Notes: a model not told the origin generated them from the sequence alone. Positions 25,201 to 40,396 are shown, numbered from the stretch's first letter. The stretch: DNA of 64,000 bases from Sphaeroforma sirkka (GCA_001586965.3 LUCW03001406.1:1-64000); one strand, 5' to 3'. A program made the numbers and translations.

Positions 25201-28200
25201 CCAAATAGGGCAGAAATCAACCATGACGTCCCGGAAACATGCGAGACGTAGTTATCATTTATTCGCTCGTAATGACGCCCAAAGATATGTTCAATTGCTT
25301 CTGTACGCTTGTGAGACATTCTACAACGCACGAACAAGGCCAAATAGGGCAGAAATCAACCATGACGTCCCGGAAACATGCGAGACGTAGTAATGACGCC
25401 CAAAGATATGTTCAATTGCTTCTGTACGTTTGTGAGACATTCTACAACGCACGAACAAGGCCAAATAGGGCAGAAAGCAACCATGACGTCCGGAAACATG
25501 CACGTAGTTATCATTACGTTCGCTCGTAATGACGCCCAAATGATATGTTCAATTGCTTCTGTACGCTTGTGAGACATTCTACAACGCACGAACAAGGCCA
25601 AATAGGGCAGAAATCAACCATGACGTCCCGGAAACATGCGAGACGTAGTTATCATTACGTATTCGCTCGTAATGACGCCCAAAGATATGTTCAATTGCTT
25701 CTGTACGCTTGTGAGACATTCTACCACGCACGAACAAAGGCCAAATAGGGCAGAAATCAACCATGACGTCCAGGAAACATGCGTGACGTAGTAATGACGC
25801 CCAAAGATATGTTCAATTGCTTCTGTACGTTTGTGAGACATTCTACAACGCACGAACAAGGCCAAATAGGGCAGAAAAGCAACCATGACGTCCAGGAAAC
25901 ATGCGTGACGTAGTAATGACGCCCAAAGATATGTTCAATTGCTTCTGTACGCTTGTGAGACATTCTACAACGCACGAACAAGGCCAAATAGGGCAGAAAT
26001 TGACGTCCCGGAAACATGCGAGACGTAGTAATTCAAAGATATGTTCAATTGCTTCTGTACGTTTGTGAGACATTCTACAACGCACGAACAAGGCCAAATA
26101 GGGCAGAAAGCAACCATGACGTCCAGGAAACATGCGTGACGTAGTAATGACGCCCAAAGATATGTTCAATTGCTTCTGTACGCTTGTGAGACATTCTACA
26201 ACGCACGAACAAGGCCAAATAGGGCAGAAAGCAACCATGACGTCCCGGAAACATGCGAGACGTAGTTATCATTACGTATTCGCTCGTAATGACGCCCAAT
26301 GATATGTTCAATTGCTTCTGTACGCTTGTGAGACATTTTACAACGCACGGACAAGACCAAATAGGGCAGAAATCAACCATGACGTCCCGGAAACATGCGA
26401 GACGTAGTTATCATTACGTATTCGCTCGTAATGACGCCCAATGATATGTTCAATTGCTTCTGTACGCTTGTGAGACATTCTACAAGCACGAACAAGGCCA
26501 AATAGGGCAGAAATCAACCATGACGTCCAGGAAACATGCGTGACGTAGTAATGACGCCCAAAGATATGTTCAATTGCTTCTGTACGCTTGTGAGACATTC
26601 TACAACGCACGAACAAGGCCAAATAGGGCAGAAAGCAACCATGACGTCCGGAAACATGCGTGACACGTAATGAGAAGATATGTTCAATTGCTTCTGTACG
26701 CTTGTGAGACATTCTACAACGCACGAACAAGGCCAAATAGGGAAAGAAATGACGTCCCGGAAACATGCGAGACGTAGTAATGACGCCCAAAGATATGTTC
26801 AATTGCTTCTGTACGTTTGTGAGACATTCTACAACGCACGAACAAGGCCAAATAGGGCAGAAATCAACCATGACGTCCCGGAAACATGCGTGACGTAGTA
26901 ATGACGCCCAAAGATATGTTCAATTGCTTCTGTACGCTTGTGAGACATTCTACAACGCACGAACAAGGCCAAATAGGGCAGAAAGCAACCATGACGTCCC
27001 GGAAAACATGCGAGACGTAGTAATGACGCCCAAAGATATGTTCAATTGCTTCTGTACGTTTTGAGAGACATTCTACAACGCACGAACAAGGCCTCAGAAA
27101 TCAAATGACGCCCAACGCCCAAAGATATGTTCAATTGCTTCTGTACGCTTGTGAGGACATTCTACAACGCACGAACAAGGCCAAATAGGGCAGAAATCAA
27201 CCATGACGTCCCGGAAACATGCGTGACGTAGTAATGACGCCCAAAGATATGTTCAATTGCTTCTGTACGCTTGTGAGAGACATTCTACAACGCACGAACA
27301 AGGCCAAATAGGGAGAAATCAACCATGACGTCCAGGAAACATGCGAGACGTAGTAATGACGTATTCCCTCGTAAAGATGATATGTTCAATTGCTTCTGTA
27401 CGCTTGTGAGACATTCTACAACGCACGAACAAGGCCAAATAGGGCAGAAATCAACCATGACGACGTCCGGAAACATGCGAGACGTAGTAATGACGCCCAA
27501 AGATATGTTCAATTGCTTCTGTACGTTTGTGAGACATTCTACCAACGCACGAACAAGACCAAATAGGGCAGAAAGCAACCAACCATGACGTCCTGAAGAC
27601 ATACAACGCACGACAAGGCCAAATAGGGCAGAAATCAACCATGACGTCCCGGAAACATGCGAGACGTAGTTATCATTACGTATTCGCTCGTAATGACGCC
27701 CAAAGATATGTTCAATTGCTTCTGTACGCTTGTGAGACATTCTACAACGCACGGACAAGGCCAAATAGGGCAGAAATCAACCATGACGTCCGGAAACATG
27801 CGAGACGTAGTTATCATTACGTATTCGCTCGTAATGACGCCCAAAGATATGTTCAATTGCTTCTGTACGCTTGTGAGACATTCTACCAAGCACGAACAAG
27901 GCCAAATAGGGCAGAAATCAACCATGACGTCCCGGAAACATGCGAGACGTAGTAATGACGCCCAAAGATATGTTCAATTGCTTCTGTACGTTTGTGAGAC
28001 ATTCTACAACGCACGAACAAGGCCAAATAGGGCAGAAATCAACCATGACGTCCGGAAACATGCGAGACGTAGTAATGACGCCCAAAGATATGTTCAATTG
28101 CTTCTGTACGTTTGTGAGACATTCTACAACGCACGAACAAGGCCAAATAGGGCAGAAAGCAACCATGACGTCCAGGAAACACGTGACGTAGTAATGACGC

Positions 28201-31200
28201 CCAAAGATATGTTCAATTGCTTCTGTACGCTTTGTGAGACATTCTACAACGCACGAACAAGGCCAAATAGGGCAGAAATTGACGTCCCGGAAACATGCGA
28301 GACGTAGTAATGACGCCCAAAGATATGTTCAATTGCTTCTGTACGTTTGTGAGACATTCTACAACGCACGAACAAGGTCAAATAGGGCAGAAAGCAACCA
28401 TGACGTCCAGGAAACATGCGTGACGTAGTAATGACGCCCAAAGATATGTTCAATTGCTTCTGTACGCTTGTGAGACATTCTACAACGCACGAACAAGGCC
28501 AAATAGGGCAGAAAGCAACCATGACGTCCCGGAAACATGCGAGAAACATTACGTGACGTCGTAATGACGCCCAAAGATATGTTCAATTGCTTCTGTACGC
28601 TTGTGAGACATTCTACAACGCACGAACAAGGCCAAATAGGGCAGAAATCAACCATGACGTCCCGGAAACATGCGAGACGTAGTTATCATTACGTAGTAAT
28701 GACGCCCAAAGATATGTTCAATTGCTTCTGTACGTTTGTGAGACATTCTACAACGCACGAACAAGGCCAAATAGGGCAAATCAACCATGGGCCGGAAACA
28801 TGCGTGACCATAATGACGTCTGTACGCTTGTGAGACATTCTGCAAGACGAACAAGGCCAAATAGGACGCCCAAACCATGACGTCCCGGAAACATGCGAGA
28901 CGTAGTAATGACGCCCAAAGATATGTTCAATTGCTTCTGTACGCTTGTGAGACATTCTACAACGCACGAACAAGGCCAAATAGGGCAGAAATCAACCATG
29001 ACGTCCGGAAACATGCGAGCGTAGTTATCATTACGTAATGACGTAATGACGCCCAAAGATATGTTCAATTGCTTCTGTACGCTTGTGAGACATTCTACAA
29101 CGCACGAACAAGGCCAAATAGGGCAGAAATCAACCATGACGTCCGGAAACATGCGAGACGTAGTTATCATGACGTATTCGTCGTAATGACGCCCAAAGAT
29201 ATGTTCAATTGCTTCTGTACGCTTGTGAGACATTCTACAACGCACGAACAAGGCCAAATAGGGCAGAAAGCAACCATGACGTCCCGGAAACATGCGTGAC
29301 GTAGTAATGACGCCCAAAGATATGTTCAATTGCTTCTGTACGTTTGTGAGACATTCTACAACGCACGAACAAGGCCAAATAGGGCAGAAATCAACCATGA
29401 CGTCCAGGAAAGGGCGTGAGAAAGATATGTTCAATTGCTTCACGCTTGTGAGACGTCCAAATAGGGCAGAAAGAACCATGACGTCCCGGAAACATGCGAG
29501 ACGTAGTAATGACGCCCAAAGATATGTTCAATTGCTTCTGTACGTTTGTGAGACATTCTACAACGCACGAACAAGGCCAAATAGGGCAGAAAGCAACCAT
29601 GACGTCCAGGAAACATGCGTGACGTAGTAATGACGCCCAAAGATATGTTCAATTGCTTCTGTACGCTTGTGAGACATTCTACAAAGCACGAACAAGGCCA
29701 AATAGGGCAGAAAGCAACCATGACGTCCCGGAAACATGCGAGACGTAGTTATCATTAGTCGCTCGTAATGACGCCCAAAGATATGTTCAATTGCTTCTGT
29801 ACGCTTGTGAGACATTCTACAACGCACGAACAAGGCCAAATAGGGCAGAAATCAACCATGACGTCCCGGAAACATGCGAGACGTAGTTATCATGACGTAT
29901 TCGCTCGTAATGACGCCCAAAGATATGTTCAATTGCTTCTGTACGCTTGTGAGACATTCTACCAAGCACGAACAAGGCCAAATAGGGCAGAAATCAACCA
30001 TGACGTCCAGGAAACATGCGTGACGTAGTAATGACGCCCAAAGATATGTTCAATTGCTTCTGTACGCTTGTGAGACATTCTACAACGCACGAACAAGGCC
30101 AAATAGGGCAGAAAGCAACCATGACGTCCCGGAAACATGCGAGACGTAGTACGCTCGTAATGACGCCCAAAGATATGTTCAATTGCTTCTGTACGCTTGT
30201 GAGACATTCTACAACGCACGAACAAGGCCAAATAGGGCAGAAATCAACCATGACGTCCCGGAAACATGCGAGACGTAGTTATCATGTATTGACGTCGTAA
30301 TGACGCCCAAAGATATGTTCAATTGCTTCTGTACGCTTGTGAGACATTCTACAACGCACGAACAAGGCCAAATAGGGCAGAAATCAACCATGACGTCCCG
30401 GAAACATGCGAGACGTAGTTATCATTACGTATTCGTAGTAATGACGCCCAAAGATATGTTCAATTGCTTCTGTACGTTTGTGAGACATTCTACAACGCAC
30501 GAACAAGGCCAAATAGGGCAAAAGCAACCATGACGTCCAGGAAACATGCGTGACGTAGTAATGACGCCCAAAGATATGTTCAATTGCTTCTGTACGCTTG
30601 TGAGACATTCTACAACGCACGAACAAGGCCAAATAGGGCAGAAATCAACCATGACGTCCCGGAAACATGCGAGACGTAGTTATTATGATTCGCTCGTAAT
30701 GACGCCCAAAGATATGTTCAATTGCTTCTGTACGCTTGTGAGACATTCTACAACGCACGAACAAGGCCAAATACAGCAACATGACGTCCCGGAACATGCG
30801 TGACGTAGTAATGACGCCCAAAGATATGTTCAATTGCTTCTGTACGCTTGTGAGACATTCTACAACGCACGAACAAGGCCAAATAGGGCAGAAATCAACC
30901 ATGACGTCCCGGAAACATGCGAGACGTAGTTATCATTACGTATTCGCTCGTAATGACGCCCAAAGATATGTTCAATTGCTTCTGTACGCTTGTGAGACAT
31001 TCTACAACGCACGAACAAGGCCAAATAGGGCAGAAATCAACCATGACGTCCAGGAAACATGCGTGACGTAGTAATGACGCCCAAAGATATGTTCAATTGC
31101 TTCTGTACGTTTGTGAGACATTCTACAACGCACGAACAAAGGCCAAATAGGGCAGAAAGCAACCATGACGTCCAGGAAACATGCGAGACGTGCGTGACGA

Positions 31201-34200
31201 CGTAGTAATGACGCCCAAAGATATGTTCAATTGCTTCTGTACGCTTGTGAGACATTCTACAACGCACGAACAAGGCCAAATAGGGCAGAAATCAACCATG
31301 ACGTCCCGGAAACATGCGAGACGTAGACGTAGTAATGACGCCCAAAGATATGTTCAATTTGCTTCTGTACGCTTGTGAGACATTCTACAACGCACGAACA
31401 AGGCCAAATAGGGCAGAAATCAACCATGACGTCCAGGAAACATGCGTGACGTAGTAATGACGCCCAAAGATATGTTCAATTGCTTCTGTACGCTTGTGAG
31501 ACATTCTACAACGCACGAACAAGGCCAAATAGGGGAAAGAAATTGACGTCCCGGAAACATGCGAGACGTAGTAATGACGCCCAAAGATATGTTCAATTGC
31601 TTCTGTACGTTTGTGAGACATTCTACAACGCACGAACAAGGCCAAATAGGGCAGAAAGCAACCATGACGTCCAGGAAACATGCGTGACGTAGTAATGACG
31701 CCCAAAGATATGTTCAATTGCTTCTGTACGCTTGTGAGACATTCTACAACGCACGAACAAGGCCAAATAGGGCAGAAAGCAACCATGACGTCCCGGAAAC
31801 ATGCGAGACGTAGTTATCATTACGTATTCGCTCGTAATGACGCCCAATGATATGTTCAATTGCTTCTGTACGCTTGTGAGACATTCTACAACGCACGGAC
31901 AAGGCCAAATAGGGCAGAAATCAACCATGACGTCCCGGAAACATGCGAGACGTAGTTAACGTATTCGCTCGTAATGACGCCAAAGATATGTTCAATTGCT
32001 TCTGTACGCTTGTGAGACATTCTACAAGCACGAACAAGGCCAAATAGGGCAGAAATCAACCATGACGTCCAGGAAACATGCGTGACGTAGTAATGACGCC
32101 CAAAGATATGTTCAATTGCTTCTGTACGCTTGTGAGACATTCTACAACGCACGAACAAGGCCAAATAGGGCAGAAAGCAACCATGACGTCCGGAAACATG
32201 CGAGACGTAGTTATCATTACGTAATGACGTAAACGCCCAATGATATGTTCAATTGCTTCTGTACGTTTGCTTGTGAGACATTCTACAACGCACGAACAAG
32301 ACCAAATAGGGCAGAAATCAACCATGACGTCCCGGAAACATGCGAGACGTAGTTATCAGTAATGTAATGACGCCCAAAGATATGTTCAATTGCTTCTGTA
32401 CGCTTGTGAGAGACATTCTACCAAGCACGAACAAGGCCAAATAGGGCAGAAATCAACCATGACGTCCGGAAACCCGGAAACATGCGAGACGTAGTAATGA
32501 CGCCCAAAGATATGTTCAATTGTTTCTGTACGTTTGTGAGACATTCTACAACGCACGAACAAGGCCAAATAGGGCAGAAAGCAACCATGACGTCCAGGAA
32601 ACATGCGTGACGTAGTAATGACGCCCAAAGATATGTTCAATTGCTTCTGTACGCTTGTGAGACATTCTACAACGCACGAACAAGGCCAAATAGGGCAGAA
32701 ATCAACCATGACGTCCGGAAACATGCGAGACATGCGAGACGTAGTAATGACGCCCAAAGATATGTTCAATTGCTTCTGTACGCTTGTGAGACATTCTACA
32801 ACGCACGAACAAGGCCAAATAGGGCAGAAAGCAACCATGACGTCCCGGAAACATGATGACGTAGTAATGACGCCCAAAGATATGTTCAATTGCTTCTGTA
32901 CGTTTGTGAGACATTCTACAACGCACGAACAAGGCCAAATAGGGCAGAAAGCAACCATGACGTCCCGGAAACATGCGAGACGTAGACGTATTCGCTCGTA
33001 ATGACGCCCAAAGATATGTTCAATTGCTTCTGTACGCTTGTGAGACATTCTACAACGCACGAACAAGGCCAAATAGGGCAGAAATCAACCATGACGTCCC
33101 GGAAACATGCGAGACGTAGTTATCATTACGTATTCGCTCGTAATGACGCCCAAAGATATGTTCAATTGCTTCTGTACGCTTGTGAGACATTCTACCAAGC
33201 ACGAACAAGGCCAAATAGGGCAGAAATCAACCATGACGTCCCGGAAACATGCGTGACGTAGTAATGACGCCCAAAGATATGTTCAATTGCTTCTGTACGT
33301 TTGTGAGACATTCTACAACGCACGAACAAGGCCAAATAGGGCAAAAAAAGCAACCATGAAGTCCAGGAAACATGCGTGACGTAGTAATGACGCCCAAAGA
33401 TATGTTCAATTGCTTCTGTACGCTTGTGAGACATTCTACAACGCACGAACAAGGCCAAATAGGGAAGAAATTGACGTCCCGGAAACATGCGAGATGTAGT
33501 AATAACGCCCAAAGATATGTTCAATTGCTTCTGTACGTTTGTGAGACATTCTACAACGCACGAACAAGGCCAAATAGGGCAGAAAGCAACCATGACGTCC
33601 AGGAAACATGCGTGACGTAGTAATGACGCCCAAAAAGATATGTTCAATTGCTTCTGTACGCTTGTGAGACATTCTACAACGCACGAACAAGGCCAAATAG
33701 GGCAGAAAGCAACCATGACGTCCCGGAAACATACGAGACGTAGTTATCATTACGTATTCGCTCGTAATGACGCCCAATGATATGTTCAATTGCTTCTGTA
33801 CGCTTGTGAGACATTCTACAACGCACGAACAAGGCCAAATAGGGCAGAAATCAACCATGACGTCCCGGAAACATGCGAGACGTAGTTAACATTACGTGAC
33901 GCTCGTAATGACGCCCAATGATATGTTCAATTGCTTCTGTACGCTTGTGAGACATTCTACAACGCACGAACAAGGCCAAATAGGGCAGAAATCAACCATG
34001 ACGTCCAGGAAACATGCGTGACGTAGTAATGACGCCCAAAGATATGTTCAATTGCTTCTGTACGCTTGTGAGACATTCTGCACGTTTGGGCAGAAAGCAA
34101 CCATGACGTCCAGGAAACATGCGAGACGTAGTAATGACGCCCAAAGATATGTTCAATTGCTTCTGTACGTTTGTGAGACATTCTACAACGCACGAACAAG

Positions 34201-36199
34201 GCCAAATAGGGCAGAAATCAACCATGACGTCCCGGAAACATGCGAGACGTAGTACGTATTCGCTCGTAATGACGCCCAAAAGATATGTTCAATTGCTTCT
34301 GTACGCTTGTGAGACATTCTACAACGCACGAACAAGGCCAAATAGGGCAGAAATCAACCATGACGTCCCGGAAACATGCGAGACGTAGTAATGACGCCCA
34401 AAGATATGTTCAATTGCTTCTGTACGTTTGTGAGACATTCTACAACGCACGAACAAGGCCAAATAGGGCAGAAAGCAACCATGACGTCCAGGAAACATGC
34501 GTGACGTAGTAATGACGCCCAAAGATATGTTCAATTGCTTCTGTACGCTTGTGAGACATTCTACAACGCACGAACAAGGCCAAATAGGGCAGAAATCAAC
34601 CATGACGTCCCGGAAACATGCGAGACGTAGTAATGACGCCCAAAGATATGTTCAATTGCTTCTGTACGCTTGTGAGACATTCTACAACGCACGAACAAGG
34701 CCAAATAGGGCAGAAATCAACCATGACGTCCCGGAAACATGCGTTATCGTCGTAATGACGCCCAAAGATATGTTCAATTGCTTCTGTACGCTTGTGAGAC
34801 ATTCTACAACGCACGAACAAGGCCAAATAGGGCAGAAATCAACCATGACGTCCGGAAACATGCGAGACGTAGTAATGACGCCCAAAGATATGTTCAATTG
34901 CTTCTGTACGCTTGTGAGACATTCTACAACGCACGAACAAGGCCAAATAGGGCAGAAAGCAACCATGACGTCAGGAAACATGCGTGACGTAGTAATGACG
35001 CCCAAAGATATGTTCAATTGCTTCTGTACGCTTGTGAGACATTCTACAACGCACGAACAAGGCCAAATAGGGCAGAAATCAACCATGACGTCCCGGAAAC
35101 ATGCGAGACGTAGTTACATTACGTATTCGCTCGTAATGACGCCCAATGATATGTTCAATTGCTTCTGTACGCTTGTGAGACATTCTACAACGCACGAACA
35201 AGGCCAAATAGGGCAGAAATCAACCATGACGTCCCGGAAACATGATGACGTGTAATGACGCCCAAAGATATGTTCAATTGCTTCTGTACGCTTGTGAGAC
35301 ATTCTACAACGCACGAACAAGGCCAAATAGGGCAGAAAGCAACCATGACGTCCGGAAACATGCGAGACGTAGTAATGACGCCCAAAGATATGTTCAATTG
35401 CTTCTGTACGCTTGTGAGACATTCTACAACGCACGAACAAGGCCAATAGGGCAGAAAGCAACCATGACGTCCCGGAAACATGCGAGACGTAGTTATCATT
35501 ACGTAATGACGCCCAAAGATATGTTCAATTGCTTCTGTACGCTTGTGAGAGACATTCTACAACGCACGAACAAGGCCAAATAGGGCAGAAATCAACCATG
35601 ACGTCCCGGAAACATGCGAGACGTAGTAATGACGCCCGCCCAAAGAGATATGTTCAATTGCTTCTGTACGCTTGTGAGACATTCTACAACGCACGAACAA
35701 GGCCAAATAGGGCAGAAAGCAACCATGACGTCCAGGAAACATGCGTGACGTAGTTATCATTGATTCGCTCGTAATGACGCCCAAAGATATGTTCAATTGC
35801 TTCTGTACGCTTGTGAGACATTCTACAACGCACGAACAAGGCCAAATAGGGCAGAAATCAACCATGACGTCCCGGAAACATGCGAGACGTAGTTATCATT
35901 ACGTATTCGCTCGTAATGACGCCCAAAGATATGTTCAATTGCTTCTGTACGCTTGTGAGACATTCTACCAAGCACGAACAAGGCCAAATAGGGCAGAAAT
36001 CAACCATGACGTCCCGGAAACATGCGAGACGTAGTAATGACGCCCAAAGATATGTTCAATTGCTTCTGTACGTTTGTGAGACATTCTACAACGCACGAAC
36101 AAGGCCAAATAGGGCAAAGCAACCATGAAGTCCAGGAAACATGCGTGACGTAGTAATGACGCCCAAAGATATGTTCAATTGCTTCTGTACGCTTGTGAG

Positions 36200-39100
36200 A
36201 CATTCTACAACGCACGAACAAGGCCAAATAGGGAAGAAATTGACGTCCCGGAAACATGCGAGATGTAGTAATAACGCCCAAAGATATGTTCAATTGCTTC
36301 TGTACGTTTGTGAGACATTCTACAACGCATGAACAAGGTCAAATAGGGCAGAAAGCAACCATGACGTCCAGGAAACATGCGTGACGTAGTAATGACGCCC
36401 AAAGATATGTTCAATTGCTTCTGTACGCTTGTGAGACATTCTACCAAGCACGAACAAGGCCAAATAGGGCAGAAAGCAACCATGACGTCCCGGAAACATG
36501 CGAGACGTAGTTATCATTACGTATTCGCTCGTAATGACGCCCAATGATATGTTCAATTGCTTCTGTACGCTTGTGAGACATTTTACAACGCACGGACAAG
36601 ACCAAATAGGGCAGAAATCAACCATGACGTCCGGAAACATGCGAGACGTAGTTATCATTACGTATTCGCTCGTAATGACGCCCAATGATATGTTCAATTG
36701 CTTCTGTACGCTTGTGAGACATTCTACCAAGCACGAACAAGGCCAAATAGGGCAGAAATCAACCATGACGTCCCGGAAACATGCGTGACGTAGTAATGAC
36801 GCCCAAAGATATGTTCAATTGCTTCTGTACGCTTGTGAGACATTCTACAAAGCACGAACAAGGCCAAATAGGGCAGAAAGCAACCATGACGTCCGGAAAC
36901 ATACGAGACGTAGTTATCATTACGTATTCGCTCGTAATGACGCCCAAAGATATGTTCAATTGCTTCTGTACGCTTGTGAGACATTTTACAACGCACGGAC
37001 AAGACCAAATAGGGCAGAAATCAACCATGACGTCCCGGAAACATGCGAGACGTAGTTATCATTACGTATTCGCGCTCGTAATGACGCCCAATGATATGTT
37101 CAATTGCTTCTGTACGCTTGTGAGACATTCTACAAAGCACGAACAAGGCCAAATAGGGCAGAAAGCAACCATGACGTCCCGGAAACATACGAGACGTAGT
37201 TATCATTACGTATTCGCTGTAATGACGCCCAATGATATGTTCAATTGCTTCTGTACGTTTGTGAGACATTCTACAACGCACGAACAAGGTCAAATAGGGC
37301 AGAAAGCAACCATGACGTCCAGGAAACATGCGTGACGTAGTAATGACGCCCAAAGATATGTTCAATTGCTTCTGTACGCTTGTGAGACATTCTACAACGC
37401 ACGAACAAGGCCAAATAGGGCAGAATTCAACCATGACGTAAGGGTAACGTGCGAGACGTAGTTAACATTACGTACTCGCTCGTAATGACGCCCAATGATA
37501 TGTTCAATTGCTTCTGTATGCTTGTGAGACCTTCTACACTACACGGACAAGGCCAAATAGGGCAGAAATCAACCATGACGACCCGGAAACATGCGTGACG
37601 TAGTAATGACGCCCAAAGATATGTTCAATTGCTTCTGTACGCTTGTGAGACATTCTACAACGCACGGACAAGACCAAATAGGGCAGAAATCAACCATGAC
37701 GTCCCGGAAACATGCGAGACGTAGTTATCATTACGTATTCGCTCGTAATGACGCCCAATGATATGTTCAATTGCTTCTGTACGCTTGTGAGACATTCTAC
37801 AACGCACGAACAAGGACCAAATAGGGCAGAAATCAACCATGACGTCCCGGAAACATGCGAGACGTAGTTATCATTACGTATTCGCTCGTAATGACGCCCA
37901 AAGATATGTTCAATTGCTTCTGTACGCTTGTGAGACATTCTACCAAGCACGAACAAGGCCAAATAGGGCAGAAATCAACCATGACGTCCCGGAAACATGC
38001 GAGACGTAGTAATGACGCCCAAAGATATGTTCAATTGCTTCTGTACGTTTGTGAGACATTCTACAACGCACGAACAAGGCCAAATAGGGCAAAAAGCAAC
38101 CATGAAGTCCAGGAAACATGCGTGACGTAGTAATGACGCCCAAAGATATGTTCAATTGCTTCTGTACGCTTGTGAGACATTCTACAACGCACGAACAAGG
38201 CCAAATAGGGAAGAAATTGACGTCCCGGAAACATGCGAGATGTAGTAATAACGCCCAAAGATATGTTCAATTGCTTCTGTACGTTTGTGAGACATTTTAC
38301 AACGCACGGACAAGACCAAATAGGGCAGAAAGCAACAATGACGTCCAGGAAACATGCGTGACGTAGTAATGACGCCCAAAGATATGTTCAATTGCTTCTG
38401 TACGCTTGTGAGACATTCTACCAAGCACGAACAAGGCCAAATAGGGCAGAAAGCAACCATGACGTCCCGGAAACATACGAGACGTAGTTATCATTACGTA
38501 TTCGCTCGTAATGACGCCCAATGATATGTTCAATTGCTTCTGTACGCTTGTGAGACATTTTACAACGCACGGACAAGACCAAATAGGGCAGAAATCAACC
38601 ATGACGTCCCGGAAACATGCGAGACGTAGTTATCATTACGTATTCGCTCGTAATGACGCCCAATGATATGTTCAATTGCTTCTGTACGCTTGTGAGACAT
38701 TCTACCAAGCACGAACAAGGCCAAATAGGGCAGAAATCAACCATGACGTCCAGGAAACATGCGTGACGTAGTAATGACGCCCAAAGATATGTTCAATTGC
38801 TTTCTGTACGCTTGTGAGACATTCTACCAAGCACGAACAAGGCCAAATAGGGCAGAAAGCAACCATGACGTCCCGGAAACATACGAGACGTAGTTATCAT
38901 TACGTATTCGCTCGTAATGACGCCCAATGATATGTTCAATTGCTTCTGTACGCTTGTGAGACATTTTACAACGCACGGACAAGACCAAATAGGGCAGAAA
39001 TCAACCATGACGTCCCGGAAACATGCGAGACGTAGTTATCATTACGTATTCGCTCGTAATGACGCCCAATGATATGTTCAATTGCTTCTGTTCGCTTGTG

Positions 39101-40140
39101 AGACATTCTACCAAGCACGAACAAGGCCAAATAGGGCAGAAAGCAACCATGACGTCCCGGAAACATGCGAGACGTAGTTATCATTACGTATTCGCTCGTA
39201 ATGACGCCCAATGATATGTTCAATTGCTTCTGTACGTTTGTGAGACATTCTACAACGCACGAACAAGGTCAAATAGGGCAGAAAGCAATCATGACGTCCA
39301 GGAAACATGCGTGACGTAGTAATGACGCCCAAAGATATGTTCAATTGCTTCTGTACGCTTGTGAGACATTCTACAACGCACGAACAAGGCCAAATAGGGC
39401 AGAATTCAACCATGACGTAAGGGTAACGTGCGAGACGTAGTTAACATTACGTACTCGCTCGTAATGACGCCCAATGATATGTTCAATTGCTTCTGTATGC
39501 TTGTGAGACCTTCTACACTACACGGACAAGGCCAAATAGGGCAGAAATCAACCATGACGACCCGGAAACATGCGTGACGTAGTAATGACGCCCAAAGATA
39601 TGTTCAATTGCTTCTGTACGCTTGTGAGATATTTTACAACGCACGGACAAGACCAAATAGGGCAGAAATCAACCATGACGTCCCGGAAACATGCGAGACG
39701 TAGTTATCATTACGTATTCGCTCGTAATGACGCCCAAAGATATGTTCAATTGCTTCTGTACGCTTGTGAGACATTCTACCAAGCACAAACAAGGCCAAAT
39801 AGGGCAGAAATCAACCATGACGTCCCGGAAACATGCGAGACGTAGTAATGACGCCCAAAGATATGTTCAATTGCTTCTGTACGTTTGTGAGACATTCTAC
39901 AACGCACGAACAAGGTCAAATAGGGCAGAAAGCAACCATGAAGTCCAGGAAACATGCGTGACGTAGTAATGACGCCCAAAGATATGTTCAATTGCTTCTG
40001 TACGCTTGTGAGACATTCTACCAAGCACGAACAAGGCCAAATAGTGCAGAAATCAACCATGACGTCCCGGAAACATGCGAGACGTAGTTATCATTACGTA
40101 TTCGCTCGTAATGACGCCCAAAGATATGTTCAATTGCTTC
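36200..40140 (+). repeat. Higher-order satellite block with about 1.98-kb period
   Basis: Rare monomer variants recur at a fixed distance. The GAGATGTAGTAATAACGCC unit sits near 36,265 and 38,242, and the AGGGTAACGTGCG unit near 37,441 and 39,420, about 1,977-1,979 bp apart in each case. The monomer order between them is similar. This indicates duplication of a block of about fifteen monomers. Confidence 0.65.
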
Positions 40141-40143
40141 TGT

Positions 40144-40147
40144 ACGC
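40144..40147. repeat. Target-site duplication, left (ACGC)
   Basis: The satellite reads CTTCTGTACGC up to the LTR. The same ACGC follows the right LTR at 48,731-48,734, after which the monomer continues TTGTGAGACA. Removing the element with one ACGC restores a normal monomer. Confidence 0.9.
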
Positions 40148-40396
40148 TGTAGTAAGTATACGCGAGATAACTGTATCTCAACGTTCTCTCCCTCCTCAGG
40201 GAGGGGACGTTGTTCATTTATTAGTAATTATAAACAGTAATCCTAAAATGACTGACTCTTAAATGAGTCATTAGTCATGTGCTGTAAAACCAGCAAAACC
40301 CTAAAACCCAGTTTATCAGATTATTCTGATAAACTGTAAAACTTGTAATAAACCTAAAATAATCAAATAATTATAAGTACTTGTATTCTGACCACA
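40148..40396 (-). repeat. 3' LTR of chromovirus copy 2
   Basis: A 249-bp repeat with TG...CA ends, near-identical to 48,485-48,730. It contains three inverted repeats: a GC-rich one near 40,178-40,213 (CCCTCC/GGGAGG within AACGT/ACGTT), GACTC/GAGTC near 40,250-40,268, and a perfect 11-bp one, CAGTTTATCAG/CTGATAAACTG, at 40,309-40,336. The minus strand carries AATAAA, a possible polyadenylation signal. Confidence 0.95.

Larger units (their letters stand above)
7835..40147 (+). repeat. Satellite array 1, 121/142-bp monomers (32 kb)
   Basis: An uninterrupted tandem array of roughly 250 units, all in one orientation. The long unit is 142 bp and the short unit 121 bp. They differ by a 21-bp module between GACGTAG and TAATGACGCC, which contains TCATTACG and so forms an inverted repeat with the following CGTAATGA. 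Further diagnostic variants are AATCAACC/AAGCAACC, CCCGGAAAC/CCAGGAAAC, GCGAGACG/GCGTGACG, ACGCTTGTG/ACGTTTGTG and AACGCACGAAC/AAGCACGAAC. These co-vary, so monomer classes alternate. No unrelated gene or RNA is embedded. The array continues right of the second chromovirus at 48,731. Confidence 0.97.

Noticed and set aside
7835-40147. Many overlapping open frames of 60-250 codons on both strands of the satellite (CETFYNARTRPNRAE-type and CPIWPCSCVVECLTSVQ-type peptides).
   Set aside because: They repeat with the 121/142-bp monomers, occur in several frames at once, change frame at each unit because neither length is divisible by three, and have no start or stop structure of a gene.
40148-40396. 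Hammerhead ribozyme in the LTR, as in plant retrozymes.
   Set aside because: I searched both strands for the CTGATGA...GAAA core and did not find it; only simple inverted repeats are present.
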